From Bacillus sp. FJAT-49711 (GTDB lineage Bacteria > Bacillota > Bacilli > Bacillales > Bacillaceae_C): a DNA stretch of 64,000 nucleotides. The DNA lies in assembly GCF_018343715.1 (NCBI RefSeq), contig NZ_JAGYPL010000002.1, forward strand, positions 1,000,364-1,064,363, given 5' to 3'. Shown one piece after another: positions 52,811-62,615 of the stretch; positions within the stretch are counted from its first letter, which is position 1, and the number at the start of each line of letters is the position of its first letter. The position numbers and the translations under genes were made by a program. The notes under the pieces were generated by a model. It was not told the origin of the DNA. It saw only the letters and a list, made by a program, of their open reading frames with translations, and did no database searches.

Positions 52811-53806
52811 TTGACCACGATAAGGGATATAGCTAGGATTGCCGGTGTTGCTCCTTCTACGGTTTCGCATGTGTTGAATGGAACAGCACCGGTTAGTTCA
52901 AAAACCAAAGAAAAAGTACAAAAGATTATTAAAGAGTATCAATTCCAACCGAACTTTATTGCTAAAAGTTTAAAACAAAATAGAACATTTACGATTGGAG
53001 TGTTGACCGATAATTTCATGGATTTTGTTCCATCTATGGTTGATGGAATAGAAGAATATTTGTATCAACAAAATTATTCCATATTAATCTCTAAAATAAG
53101 ATATGAAAAAGAAAAGGAATGGGATTATACACAACTTTTTAACCCAAAACAAATAGATGGATTGATTTATGCGAGTTCATGGGTCAGAGAAATTCAATGG
53201 AAAACGCCTAATATCCCTCACACCTATGTATACGGATATACTCAGGACCTAGCGGAAGATTATGTTATACCGAATGATCTTCAAGGTGCTTATGTAGCGG
53301 CGATGTATTTAATACATTTAAGACATCATAAAATCGGTTTTATTAATGGTCCAATTGATTGGAATGCATCAATAGAACGATTGAATGGATTTATTGAAGC
53401 GCACCGAAGGGAAGGTCTTGAAATATATCCGAAATGGATAAGATCAGGTGATTGGTCGAGTGCTTCAGGCTATAAATTGGCTCAAGATATGCTAAGCGGA
53501 AATGAAAAGCCTACAGCTATATTTGCAGGTAATGATCGAATGGCTGCAGGTGTGATTCAGTATTGTACAGCATATGGAATTAGGATTCCCGAAGACCTTT
53601 CGTTAATTGGCTTTGATAATACCGATTTTTCTTCTATATTAATCCCTGCTTTAACTACTGTTGAACTGCCTACTTATGAGATGGGAAAATTAGCTGCTAA
53701 GCGATTACTCGATAACATCCAAGGAAAAAAGGCATCTAATCTAAAGAAAAAAGTAGATTGCAAGTTAATAATAAGAGACTCGACAATCGAAAATAACACA
53801 ACTTAA
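52811..53806 (+). CDS. LacI-family transcriptional regulator
   Basis: 331 residues with the N-terminal helix-turn-helix TTIRDIARIAGVAPSTVSHV (residues 2-21), hinge NFIAKSLKQNRTFTIGV and effector domain ending LSLIGFDNTDFSSILIPALT. TTG 52811 with GAGAGGGA upstream. Directly precedes the CUT1 importer and the second GH127 gene, which it most likely represses in the absence of an arabinoside-type inducer (inference). Confidence 0.93.
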   Translation: MTTIRDIARIAGVAPSTVSHVLNGTAPVSSKTKEKVQKIIKEYQFQPNFIAKSLKQNRTFTIGVLTDNFMDFVPSMVDGIEEYLYQQNYSILISKIRYEKEKEWDYTQLFNPKQIDGLIYASSWVREIQWKTPNIPHTYVYGYTQDLAEDYVIPNDLQGAYVAAMYLIHLRHHKIGFINGPIDWNASIERLNGFIEAHRREGLEIYPKWIRSGDWSSASGYKLAQDMLSGNEKPTAIFAGNDRMAAGVIQYCTAYGIRIPEDLSLIGFDNTDFSSILIPALTTVELPTYEMGKLAAKRLLDNIQGKKASNLKKKVDCKLIIRDSTIENNTT

Positions 53807-53868
53807 GTAATTTATTATGAAGCTTTCTACTTAAGGAGGTGGTATTTAACAATTAAGCAATATTAATT

Positions 53869-53882
53869 GGTAAACGTTCTTA
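53869..53882 (+). promoter_or_regulatory. cre-like box before the second CUT1 importer
   Basis: GGTAAACGTTCTTA matches 12 of 14 positions of the CcpA consensus and lies 36 bases upstream of the binding-protein start. It could equally be bound by the adjacent LacI regulator. A stray ribosome-like AAGGAGGTGG at 53834 has no start codon behind it. Confidence 0.35.
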
Positions 53883-53917
53883 ATGCTTGTAACTAAATTT
53901 AAGGGGGAACTGTAGTG

Positions 53918-55273
53918 ATGTCTAAAAAAATATGGATTATCATTTTCACTTCTATTTTATGTATTTTTATTACGGCATGCAGCTCAGATAATTCATCCAA
54001 GACTAGCAAAGGAAAAGATGATAGTGCAAAAGTAACGTTAAAATTCATGTATTGGGGAAGTGTATTTGAGAAGCAAGCAGTTGAAAAAATGGTAAAATCC
54101 TTTGAAGAAAAAAATCCTAACATAAAAGTAGATGCACAGCATGTTCCGAATGATTATGAAACTAAATTAAATACTTTAATGGCGTCCGGAGATTTACCAG
54201 ATGTAGCCTATTTAGGAGAAGGTTTAGCATTAAAATGGGCTGAAGAAGGTAAAGTCATGGATATCACTCAATATATGATGGAATATGACGAGTTAAAAAA
54301 CCGTATCCCAGAAACTTTCTATTATTTTGATAAAGGCAAAACAATTGGTACGAATACGGCTGGAGAAATTATGAGCCTATTTTATAATAAAGATTTATTT
54401 GAGGAAGAAGGCGTTGAGCTGCCGCCAGCTAATGCCAATGAAGCATGGGATTGGGAAACCTTTGTTGAAATGGCGCAAAAGCTAACTTTGGATAACCAAG
54501 GGCGAAATGCTTTGAACCCAAGCTTTGATGCAAAAAACATTGCCCAATATGGAATTTCCTTTCCGACTTGGTGGGCTGGTTGGTATCCATTTTTATTAAG
54601 TAATGGTGGTAGTATCACGAATGAAGATGGCACCCAATATACATTAAATAGTCCTGAGTCAGTTGAGGTTTTTCAAAATCTACAAGATTTAATGTATAAG
54701 TACCATGTCGCTCCTACTCCTACACAAAAGGAAAATATGCCTGCAACAAGTGTTCTTTTACAAACTAAAAAGGTTGCTATGGTGATGGATGGTCATTGGA
54801 ATATCCTTGATTTTGGCGAAAGTAAATTAAATTATGGGATAGGTGTTCTTCCTAAGTTTAAAGAGGCAAAATCAGTTATATTTGGAGCCCCTACCATAAT
54901 TTTTTCAGATACGAAGCACCCCGATGAAGCGATGAAGTTTTACTTATTCCATAATAATCCTGAAGAAGTTGACCTATTTGCAAAAGGATTATGGATGCCG
55001 CTCGAAGAGAAATATTACACTGAACAAGATGCGATCGATAGTTGGACAAATAATGAGGTTCACCCTCCAGAATTTAAGGAAGCAGTCATTGACTATACGT
55101 TAAATAATATTGAGGCTGGTCCATCATATAGTCTTAAAAACTTTGTTGAAATTGACCCTGCAATAGGATCAGGATTAGATCCTATTTGGTTAGGTAAAAA
55201 GCCAGCAAAAGAAGTTTTGGATGAACTAGAAAAAACGGTGCAGCCATTACTTAAAGGGTTATATGAACGATAA
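53918..55273 (+). CDS. CUT1 sugar-binding lipoprotein (GH127 locus)
   Basis: 451-residue binding protein with lipoprotein signal ILCIFITACSSDN. Family-1 features: LKFMYWGSVFEKQAVEKMVK, SGDLPDVAYLGEGLALKW and IFSDTKHPDEAMKFY. ATG 53918 or GTG 53915 after AAGGGGG. First gene of an operon with two permeases and, after a repeat, the second GH127 enzyme; likely binds an arabinose-containing oligosaccharide (inference). Confidence 0.93.
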   Translation: MSKKIWIIIFTSILCIFITACSSDNSSKTSKGKDDSAKVTLKFMYWGSVFEKQAVEKMVKSFEEKNPNIKVDAQHVPNDYETKLNTLMASGDLPDVAYLGEGLALKWAEEGKVMDITQYMMEYDELKNRIPETFYYFDKGKTIGTNTAGEIMSLFYNKDLFEEEGVELPPANANEAWDWETFVEMAQKLTLDNQGRNALNPSFDAKNIAQYGISFPTWWAGWYPFLLSNGGSITNEDGTQYTLNSPESVEVFQNLQDLMYKYHVAPTPTQKENMPATSVLLQTKKVAMVMDGHWNILDFGESKLNYGIGVLPKFKEAKSVIFGAPTIIFSDTKHPDEAMKFYLFHNNPEEVDLFAKGLWMPLEEKYYTEQDAIDSWTNNEVHPPEFKEAVIDYTLNNIEAGPSYSLKNFVEIDPAIGSGLDPIWLGKKPAKEVLDELEKTVQPLLKGLYER

Positions 55274-55280
55274 AATTTAC

Positions 55281-55307
55281 GACAGGAAGATTACTTTTCT
55301 TCCTGTC
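55281..55307 (+). terminator. Hairpin between binding protein and permease (GH127 locus)
   Basis: GACAGGAAGA and TCTTCCTGTC pair perfectly over TTACTTT, eight bases after the binding-protein stop and 24 before the permease start. Same placement as at 11095 and 31356. Confidence 0.7.
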
Positions 55308-55330
55308 CCTTTAAAAGGGAGGGGTTGCGA

Positions 55331-56242
55331 TTGAACCTTACAAAGAAAACAAGATCAGGTCTATACGTTTCGGAACGAAGATGGGGCATTCTTCTTGCGT
55401 TACCCGCAATTCTTGGATTTTTAATTTTCACATTTGGCCCGATGGTGGCTTCCCTCTTTTTTAGTCTTACAGATTGGGAGATTGGTGGGGAATATACCTT
55501 TATCGGCCTAGACAATTATAAAACGATGTTAACAGAGGATCCTCTTTTTAAAAAGTCACTCGGTGCAACCCTTTACTATTCATTGGGAAGTGTTCCGCTC
55601 GTTATTATCGTAGCATTTATAGTGTCGCTGCTCTTAAATCAAAAGGTAAAAGGTTTATCTATTTTTCGTACAATCTATTATCTTCCCGTCATTGTGCCGA
55701 GCATTGCGAGTACAATGCTATGGCTCTGGATATACAACCCTGATTTCGGTCTGTTTAATTCGATGCTGAAAATGGTAGGATTGCCGGGAATGCAATGGAT
55801 TTATGATGAAAAAACTGCTGTCCCGTCTTTAATATTAATGAGTACTTGGGGAATTGGAAACTCCGCGGTGATCTTCCTTGCAGGTCTTCAGGGAATTCCG
55901 ACTCATTTATTCGAGGCGGTGGATATTGATGGCGGGAATGCGTTTCATAAGCTCTTATATGTCACGATCCCCTCAATGACGCCTACCATCTTTTTTAATT
56001 TAATTATGTCACTGATCGGAACGTTACAAGTGTTTAATGAGGCCTATATCATGACGGCAGGTGGCCCTAATAATTCCACTTTATTTTATGTATATTATTT
56101 GTTTAGAACAGCTTTCCAAGAAACTAAAATGGGTTATGCAAGTGCTTTAGCTTGGGTTCTATTTTTGATCATTATGGTATTGACTATGATCGTATTTAAA
56201 AGTTCCAAAAGCTGGGTTTATTACGAAGGTGGTGACAAGTAA
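55331..56242 (+). CDS. CUT1 sugar ABC permease, first subunit (GH127 locus)
   Basis: 303-residue permease with six transmembrane segments and EAA loop EAVDIDGGNAFHKLLY. TTG 55331 is preferred, with GGGAGGGG ending seven bases upstream; TTG 55325 is inside the spacing. Its stop overlaps the ATG of the next permease (TAATG). No ATPase adjoins it. Confidence 0.92.
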   Translation: MNLTKKTRSGLYVSERRWGILLALPAILGFLIFTFGPMVASLFFSLTDWEIGGEYTFIGLDNYKTMLTEDPLFKKSLGATLYYSLGSVPLVIIVAFIVSLLLNQKVKGLSIFRTIYYLPVIVPSIASTMLWLWIYNPDFGLFNSMLKMVGLPGMQWIYDEKTAVPSLILMSTWGIGNSAVIFLAGLQGIPTHLFEAVDIDGGNAFHKLLYVTIPSMTPTIFFNLIMSLIGTLQVFNEAYIMTAGGPNNSTLFYVYYLFRTAFQETKMGYASALAWVLFLIIMVLTMIVFKSSKSWVYYEGGDK

Positions 56243-57132
56243 TGAATGCCAACATCAGTTTAGATAATAAACCAAACCTTCAAAAGAAAAAGGTTAAGAG
56301 AAAAAGGAAGATTTCCATTTGGCGAGTCATCGTGTATGTGATATTAATTGCCGGAAGTATTGTTATGCTATTTCCTTTCGCGTGGTTAATAAGGAGTTCC
56401 TTGATGGGGACGGCTCAAATTTTTACCTTCCCACCGGAATGGGTTCCAAGTCCTTTTATGTGGAGCAACTATTCTGAGTCATTAACGATTGTTCCGTTTC
56501 ATAAATATTTTTTTAATACGATGACCATTGAATTATTTGCGGTATGTGGTGTTCTATTTTCTAGTACGGTTAGTGCCTATAGCTTTGCCAGATTACGCTG
56601 GCCAGGCCGAGACATCATTTTTGCTTGTGTTCTCAGTACGATGATGTTGCCATACGCCGTAACACTAATACCAGTTTTTATGGGGTGGAAGGCACTCGGT
56701 GCAGTTAACACATTTTTACCATTAACCGTTCCAGCTTGGTTTGGTGGTGGAGCGTTTAATATATTTTTATTAAGGCAATTCTTTAGAACGATTCCGAGGG
56801 AATTGGATGAAGCGGCGTATATGGATGGTGCATCGCCATTAAAGGTGTTAATTACCATCATTATTCCCTTATCAAAGCCGGCAATCATCGTAGTAGCACT
56901 ATTCACCTTTATAGGTGCCTGGAATGACTTTCTTGGACCATTAATTTATTTGAACGATGACTCAAAGTTTACCCTGGCACTAGGATTAGCTTCCTTCAAA
57001 GGAATGTACAATGCCCAATGGGGATACCTAATGGCGGCTTCTGCCACTATCGTCGCACCAATCATTGTCCTATTCTTCTTCATGCAAAGATACTTTATTG
57101 AGGGAATTGCATTAACAGGAACAAAAGGTTAG
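56242..57132 (+). CDS. CUT1 sugar ABC permease, second subunit (GH127 locus)
   Basis: 296 residues with a Lys/Arg-rich cytoplasmic N-terminus (KKKVKRKRK), six membrane segments and EAA loop EAAYMDGASPLKVL; ends FIEGIALTGTKG. Start ATG overlaps the stop of the partner permease, indicating translational coupling. A repeat element and the second GH127 gene follow. Confidence 0.92.
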   Translation: MNANISLDNKPNLQKKKVKRKRKISIWRVIVYVILIAGSIVMLFPFAWLIRSSLMGTAQIFTFPPEWVPSPFMWSNYSESLTIVPFHKYFFNTMTIELFAVCGVLFSSTVSAYSFARLRWPGRDIIFACVLSTMMLPYAVTLIPVFMGWKALGAVNTFLPLTVPAWFGGGAFNIFLLRQFFRTIPRELDEAAYMDGASPLKVLITIIIPLSKPAIIVVALFTFIGAWNDFLGPLIYLNDDSKFTLALGLASFKGMYNAQWGYLMAASATIVAPIIVLFFFMQRYFIEGIALTGTKG

Positions 57133-57152
57133 GGAGTGCAATTGTTCGAGAA

Positions 57153-57200
57153 TTGTTCGAGTGCCAGGCACTCAAACAAATCAGGAACAATTCGAAATAT
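57153..57200 (+). repeat. GTGCCAGGCAC-family element, single arm
   Basis: TTGTTCGAGTGCC-A-GGCACTCAAACAA (57153-57179), followed by ATCAGGAACAATTCGAAATA, related to the usual loop; arm 2 absent. It lies between the permease gene and the second GH127 gene, inside a probable operon. Confidence 0.9.
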
Positions 57201-57240
57201 TCTTAATGCACAATAGCAACTCTTAAAAGGGAGGAAAAAA

Positions 57241-59148
57241 ATGATTACGAAGCAGTTGAAAAAGTATAAGCCGATTTCATTTACTGATGTTGTGATTGAT
57301 GATTTGTTTTGGGCAAAAAGGTTAGAGGTTAATCGAGAACAGACGATTCCGTTTCAGTATGAGCAGTGTAAGAATACTGGGAGAATTGATGCTTTTCGGC
57401 TTGATTGGAAGCCGGGAATGGAGCCTATGCCGCATATTTTCTGGGAGTCAGATGTTGCGAAGTGGATTGAAGCGGCAAGTTATAGCTTGGCGACTCATCC
57501 TGATGAACAGCTTGATGCACTATTGGATGAAGTAATTCATTTAATTGCAGGAGCACAGCAACCAGATGGATATCTAAATATATATTTTACAGTTGTAGAG
57601 CCTGAGAAAAGGTGGAAGGATTTGCGTGATGCTCATGAATTGTACTGCGCTGGTCATTTGATTGAAGCCGGAATTGCCCACTTTAAAGCAACGGGGAAGA
57701 GGAAGCTATTTGAGGTCGTATGCAAGTATGCAGATTATATAGATACCGTTTTTGGATCGGAAGAGGGAAAAAAGAGAGGATATTGCGGGCATCAGGAAAT
57801 AGAATTGGCTTTAGTTAAGTTATACAGAGTAACAAATGATGAAAAGTATTTACGTTTAAGTCAGTACTTTATAGAAGAAAGAGGGAAACAGCCTCATTAT
57901 TTTGATTTAGAGAAAAAAGAGAATCCTGGCCAGTTTGATTCATTCATGAATCGACTTCCAGATAAGAATGCCTACAATCAGTCACATAAACCAGTAAGGG
58001 AACAAAGTGAAGTTGTTGGTCACGCTGTAAGAGCACTATATATGTATTCTGCAATGGCTGATCTTGCAGGGGAGCTCGGAGATGAAAGCCTTCTTCAAGC
58101 AAGTGAGCGATTATGGGATAACCTTCATAATAAAAATATGTATATTACGGGGGGAATTGGATCAACACGTGCTAATGAAGGGTTTACTTATGATTATGAT
58201 TTGCCGAATGAAACGGCATATGGTGAAACTTGCGCAGCCGTTGCAGTTGTTTTCTGGAATCATCGTCTTTTACAGCTTGATTGCGATGCTAAATATACCG
58301 ACGCTATGGAGCGTGCATTATATAATGGAGTGATCAGTGGGATTTCCTTGGATGGGAAGAAATTCTATTATGAAAATCCGTTAGCTAGTCTTGGAAATGT
58401 TCATAGAAAGGATTGGTTTGGTTGTGCTTGCTGCCCTCCTAATGTTTCTAGATTACTAGCTTCCTTGGGGGAGTATATTTATTCCCAAAGCGACCATGAA
58501 ATAGCCACCCATTTGTATGTGCAAGGTAGTGGGAATTTTAATATTAAGAATCAAAAGGTTATTCTACATCAAAAGACAAATTATCCTTGGGATGGGGATA
58601 TTACTATTAATTTTGAGCTTAGTAAGCCTCTTGTATTTAGCCTAAAACTTAGAATTCCAGAGTGGTGTAAAGACGCCCAAATAGAAATAAATCGAGAGAA
58701 AATTGAGATGACGGATAAGCTTCTAAATGGGTACTTAACCATTGAAAAAGAATGGTCCACCGATGATACAGTAAAGCTAATATTACCCATGCCTGCTCAA
58801 CGTTATTATTCAAATCCAAAAGTACGTCAAAATATTAATCATGTTGCAATACAAAGAGGGCCAATTGTATATTGCTTGGAATCTATTGATAATATTGAAT
58901 CACTACAAAAAATAGGTATATGTAAAGACGGTAAATTTGATGAAGATTTCATTCCTAGCCTTCTTGACGGAGTCGTTAAAATCTCTGGTGAAGGCATAGT
59001 ACTAGATGACAGCGGTTGGGATAACAAACTTTATATAGCCGATAAACCAAATACTTCGCCATACAAATTCACAGCCATTCCTTACTACGCCTGGGACAAT
59101 CGCGAACCTGGAGAGATGCGAGTGTGGATCCCTGAAATGGGGAATTGA
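57241..59148 (+). CDS. GH127 beta-L-arabinofuranosidase
   Basis: 635-residue enzyme of the HypBA1 type. Residues align with the known active site: Glu313 (ANEGFTYDYDLPNE), Glu329 and Cys331 (GETCAAVAV), Cys397-Cys398 (FGCACCPPNVSR). Spacing of Glu313 to Glu329 and of Glu329 to Cys331 equals that in HypBA1, where the zinc-bound Cys of the CC pair is the nucleophile. (Alpha/alpha)6 barrel followed by beta-sandwich domains. No signal peptide, so it acts on imported oligosaccharide. AAAAGGGAGG precedes ATG 57241. It would release L-arabinose from beta-L-arabinofuranosyl termini such as those of hydroxyproline-rich glycoproteins. Confidence 0.92.
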   Translation: MITKQLKKYKPISFTDVVIDDLFWAKRLEVNREQTIPFQYEQCKNTGRIDAFRLDWKPGMEPMPHIFWESDVAKWIEAASYSLATHPDEQLDALLDEVIHLIAGAQQPDGYLNIYFTVVEPEKRWKDLRDAHELYCAGHLIEAGIAHFKATGKRKLFEVVCKYADYIDTVFGSEEGKKRGYCGHQEIELALVKLYRVTNDEKYLRLSQYFIEERGKQPHYFDLEKKENPGQFDSFMNRLPDKNAYNQSHKPVREQSEVVGHAVRALYMYSAMADLAGELGDESLLQASERLWDNLHNKNMYITGGIGSTRANEGFTYDYDLPNETAYGETCAAVAVVFWNHRLLQLDCDAKYTDAMERALYNGVISGISLDGKKFYYENPLASLGNVHRKDWFGCACCPPNVSRLLASLGEYIYSQSDHEIATHLYVQGSGNFNIKNQKVILHQKTNYPWDGDITINFELSKPLVFSLKLRIPEWCKDAQIEINREKIEMTDKLLNGYLTIEKEWSTDDTVKLILPMPAQRYYSNPKVRQNINHVAIQRGPIVYCLESIDNIESLQKIGICKDGKFDEDFIPSLLDGVVKISGEGIVLDDSGWDNKLYIADKPNTSPYKFTAIPYYAWDNREPGEMRVWIPEMGN

Positions 59149-59158
59149 ACGAGTACAA

Positions 59159-59224
59159 TTGTGTGAGTGCCAGGCACCCAAACAACTCTGGAACTATTCT
59201 GAATTGTTCGGGTGCCTGGCACTC
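59159..59224 (+). repeat. GTGCCAGGCAC-family element, complete copy
   Basis: Arm 1 TTGTGTGAGTGCCAGGCACC; loop CTCTGGAACTATTCTGAA; arm 2 TTGTTCGGGTGCCTGGCACT, then C. Almost identical to the copies at 45807 and 49603. It follows the GH127 gene and probably acts as terminator. Confidence 0.93.
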
Positions 59225-59312
59225 TTGTTTTAAATATTGTATATTTAGAGTATCGAAATATTGTAGAGTCAAATGGACATCTTAGAAAATACATATGGGA
59301 AGAGGTTGGGAA

Positions 59313-61007
59313 GTGGGGAGTTTGTTTAGTTTTAGGAGTTTGAGGGCGAAGGTTTTGGTTGGGTTTTCGCTTGTTATTTTGTTGTTTGTTGCTTTTGGGT
59401 TGTATAATTTTATTTCTGTTAAGAATGTGAATCAAGATACTGAGGATATCCTGGATAAAGAGTTGCAGATTTTAATGATTGATCATGAATTGGCAGCCAA
59501 TGTTGATAAGCGGGTATCGGCTTTACGGGGATTTTTGTTATTTGAAGATGGGAAATATCGAAGTCAGTTTGAAGAGTTATCTAAAAAAGCGATCGTAGAT
59601 GAAAAGAAGGCGATAGATTTAGGTGCTTCTGAGGAATTTCAACAGCTTGTCCAGCGTTCGATTGCTTGGCGAAAAGACATTGAAACGAATGTTTTTGCTA
59701 TGTATGATAAAGGACAAAAAACGTTGGCAAACCGTAACCATGCGGCATCCACTCAAGAAGCAGAGGATATCATCATGGAATATGAAAAAATTGCTTCGGA
59801 CAGGGAAGAAATCATTCATCAAAAAGGCGATAACATCATATCGAATGGAGAAAAAACGGTATATATTGTATCCATTTTTATCATATTAGTGATTGCCGTT
59901 AGCATTGCTGCAGCGCTTATTACTTCTAGCCTAGTCACTCGTCCGATTAAGAAAGTAATGGAGCGGATGAAGGTTATTGCAAGTGGGGATCTAAGTCAGG
60001 ATTCTCTGCATATTTCATCAAGGGATGAGATTGCGCAATTAGTTGATACGACAAATGAAATGAATGACAAAATACGTGAATTGATCAGTGAAATCAACGT
60101 TGTTACTGGAACGATTTCGAGTCACAGTGAAGAATTAACGCAATCTGCGAACGAGGTGAACTCAGGTTCGGAACAAATCGCAGGGACGATGCAAGAATTG
60201 GCAGTAGGAACCGAGTCGCAAGCTACCATTGCAGGTGAGTTGGCTGAACGAATGGCTTCATTCTCTACTATCGTTCAAGAAGCGAATGATAATGGCGATC
60301 GAATTTTAAAAGTTTCTACTAATGTATTAGAAATGACCGATGAAGGCAGTCGCTTAATGGAAACTTCAAGCGAGCAAATGGGTAAGATTGATCAAATCGT
60401 TCAAGATGCTGTTCAAAAGGTGAAAGGGCTGGACGAGAAATCGCAGGAAATATCTAAATTAGTTGCGGTTATTCAAGAAATTGCTGATCAAACGAATTTA
60501 CTTGCACTAAACGCAGCAATTGAAGCAGCAAGAGCAGGTGAGCAAGGTCGTGGTTTTGCGGTAGTCGCGGATGAAGTAAGGAAACTCGCAGAACAAGTAT
60601 CCAATTCGGTAACGGATATAACTGGAATTGTTTCCGGCATCCAAAATGAGTCTAGCATCGTAACGGATTCACTGGAGATGGGCTATAAAGAGGTGGCTCA
60701 AGGAACGAGTCAAATCGAAACGACGAGAGAAACCTTTAATGAAATCAGTACATCTGTAAAAGAAATGGCGAATACGATTAAAACCGTATCTGATATAATC
60801 TTAAAAATTTCTTCCAACAGCGAAAAAATGCAAGAATCTATTACGGAAATTGCAGCGATCTCTGAAGAATCTGCTGCAGGAGTAGAAGAAACATCGGCTT
60901 CATCTGAACAAATAAGCAGTTCAATGGAAGAAGTAGCAAATAATTCGACCGATCTTGCTAAATTAGCTGAGAATTTAAATGGATTAATTCATAGGTTTAA
61001 ACTTTAA
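59313..61007 (+). CDS. Methyl-accepting chemotaxis protein
   Basis: Transmembrane chemoreceptor of about 564 residues. First membrane helix at ~12-32 ([20 protein letters not shown]), extracytoplasmic four-helix-bundle sensor domain to ~180, second helix at ~183-206, HAMP domain ([11 protein letters not shown]) and a long signalling coiled coil. The kinase-binding hairpin tip contains [20 protein letters not shown] and [15 protein letters not shown] 59313 fits AGAGG at spacing 7; ATG 59295 has no ribosome site. Possibly senses a product of this locus, but no link is visible. Confidence 0.92.
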   Translation: MGSLFSFRSLRAKVLVGFSLVILLFVAFGLYNFISVKNVNQDTEDILDKELQILMIDHELAANVDKRVSALRGFLLFEDGKYRSQFEELSKKAIVDEKKAIDLGASEEFQQLVQRSIAWRKDIETNVFAMYDKGQKTLANRNHAASTQEAEDIIMEYEKIASDREEIIHQKGDNIISNGEKTVYIVSIFIILVIAVSIAAALITSSLVTRPIKKVMERMKVIASGDLSQDSLHISSRDEIAQLVDTTNEMNDKIRELISEINVVTGTISSHSEELTQSANEVNSGSEQIAGTMQELAVGTESQATIAGELAERMASFSTIVQEANDNGDRILKVSTNVLEMTDEGSRLMETSSEQMGKIDQIVQDAVQKVKGLDEKSQEISKLVAVIQEIADQTNLLALNAAIEAARAGEQGRGFAVVADEVRKLAEQVSNSVTDITGIVSGIQNESSIVTDSLEMGYKEVAQGTSQIETTRETFNEISTSVKEMANTIKTVSDIILKISSNSEKMQESITEIAAISEESAAGVEETSASSEQISSSMEEVANNSTDLAKLAENLNGLIHRFKL

Positions 61008-61022
61008 TATATAAGCTGAAAG

Positions 61023-61058
61023 AAATGCACCCATTTTTTATTGATGGGTGCATTTTTT
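61023..61058 (+). terminator. Terminator of the chemoreceptor gene
   Basis: AAATGCACCCAT and ATGGGTGCATTT form a 12-bp stem over TTTTTATTG, followed by TTTT. The remainder to 61451 has a weaker hairpin (GGCAAA/TTTTGCC, about 61253-61290) and no open frame with ribosome site. Confidence 0.9.
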
Positions 61059-61451
61059 TGAAGGATGAATTTGCTTTTGAAGCTAGTAAAACCATAAGTT
61101 GAAAAAATTGAAATGAACCTCAAAAAATTTCCTCCCACAAAGACATATAAAATAGCCTATTTCGAACATTCAGTGTAAAATCTAAGATGCTGGCACTTTT
61201 TCGTAAAGAAGAAAATAACCCAAGCTAAGATGGAAAACTGCTGAACTGAAAAAAGGCAAATTTCAGGTTTTTTGTTTTGCCTGTTTGAGGATAAAGACAT
61301 CGTCCAGTTCTACTTGATTAATAGATTAAAACATTAATTGAAGCGGCTTCATTCTCTTTTGCATGGAAAAGGGTCTTTTTTTTGTATTGAATTAGTTCAT
61401 ATTATAGGCGGTGCTCAGTAGCGGGAACACCATAGAAAAGGAAGCGTACAT

Positions 61452-62615
61452 ATGAATCAGAAACCGTTATTTCGGAATTTAAAGGGATTTTTATTTTTAG
61501 TTGGGGCGATGAATACTTTTGTAGTCAGCTATTTTCCACTTTATTTTAAGCATGTAGGATTAACTACTTCGGAAATTGGAATGTTTTTAGCGCTTGGAAC
61601 ATTTGCCGGTCTTATCGGGCAGCCGTTTTGGGGATTGATAAGCGATAAATACAAAACGGTAAAAAAGATTGTGATCGCGGTTGTCCTCGGGAGTGTGCTT
61701 GGTCTCGTATGGATTTTTCAGCTTTCCCATATTGCCTGGATTTTTGTTGCTGGCTCGTTCTTTTTTCTTTTTTATAATGCTCTTTTTCCCTTAACAGAAA
61801 ACTTAACAAAACGGCTTGCGGACCAGAACGGAGTTTCTTTTGGCTCTATACGTTCATGGGCAGCCATCGGATTTGCCTTAATTTCCCTAATGAGCGGATT
61901 TTTATTTGCCAAAATAGGAATTCAATACCTTGCTTATCCAATGATTTTTATTGGAGTTATTTTATTTTTGTTAAGCATGCGGTTGACAGATGCAAAAACG
62001 GGGACAGAAAAAATGGACTTTAAGCAGGTAGGAACCTTTTTTAAAAATCCAACCTTATTGCTCTTTTTCTTTATTGTTTCGTTTATTACTTTAACTCATC
62101 GTATGAATGACAGCTTTATCAGCTTGTATTTATTTGATATTGGCGGGGATGAGACACTTGTAGGTTGGTTGTGGTTTATTGGTGTATCGAGTGAGGCGAT
62201 TATGTTTTTCACAGCGACACTTTGGTTTCGTCCCCAAAAACCAATCCACTATATCATCCTTGCTGGAATTCTATATATGGGTCGTTGGATCGCCATTGGC
62301 TTTATTACCAATCCTTATCTCCTCCTTACCGTCCAGGCATTGCATGGGGTTTGCTATGTCATTTTATTTATGGGAGCGATTGAGTATTTGTATAAACGGC
62401 TTCCGGTAGAAATGCAAGCAACTGGCCATATGGCTTTCATGATTATTGTGTTTGGTGTGACAGGAATCATTGGTTCCTTTGGAGGCGGGTTTATCTTTGA
62501 TACGTATGGAGGCTCCACTCTATACTTTCTTATGGCTGCCTTTACTTTTATTGGCATCGTTGGCTTAGTTTATTTTAACGCAAAAAAGATACCTTCAGCT
62601 GTAATGGGTGAATGA
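61452..62615 (+). CDS. MFS transporter (MFS_1-like/PPP type)
   Basis: 387 residues with 12 predicted transmembrane helices. Motif A-like loop GLISDKYKTVKK between helices 2 and 3 and a late GGGFIFDTYGGSTLYFLMA segment. Proteins of this group include nucleoside- and phenylpropionate-type symporters and uncharacterised sugar/drug facilitators. AAAGGAAGCG precedes ATG 61452. Single gene with its own terminator region. The substrate cannot be inferred. Confidence 0.88.
   Translation: MNQKPLFRNLKGFLFLVGAMNTFVVSYFPLYFKHVGLTTSEIGMFLALGTFAGLIGQPFWGLISDKYKTVKKIVIAVVLGSVLGLVWIFQLSHIAWIFVAGSFFFLFYNALFPLTENLTKRLADQNGVSFGSIRSWAAIGFALISLMSGFLFAKIGIQYLAYPMIFIGVILFLLSMRLTDAKTGTEKMDFKQVGTFFKNPTLLLFFFIVSFITLTHRMNDSFISLYLFDIGGDETLVGWLWFIGVSSEAIMFFTATLWFRPQKPIHYIILAGILYMGRWIAIGFITNPYLLLTVQALHGVCYVILFMGAIEYLYKRLPVEMQATGHMAFMIIVFGVTGIIGSFGGGFIFDTYGGSTLYFLMAAFTFIGIVGLVYFNAKKIPSAVMGE

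Noticed and set aside
39179-59224. Possible CRISPR-like array from the repeated 27-bp palindromes
   Set aside because: Copies are kilobases apart, lie between genes and lack uniform spacers or cas genes.
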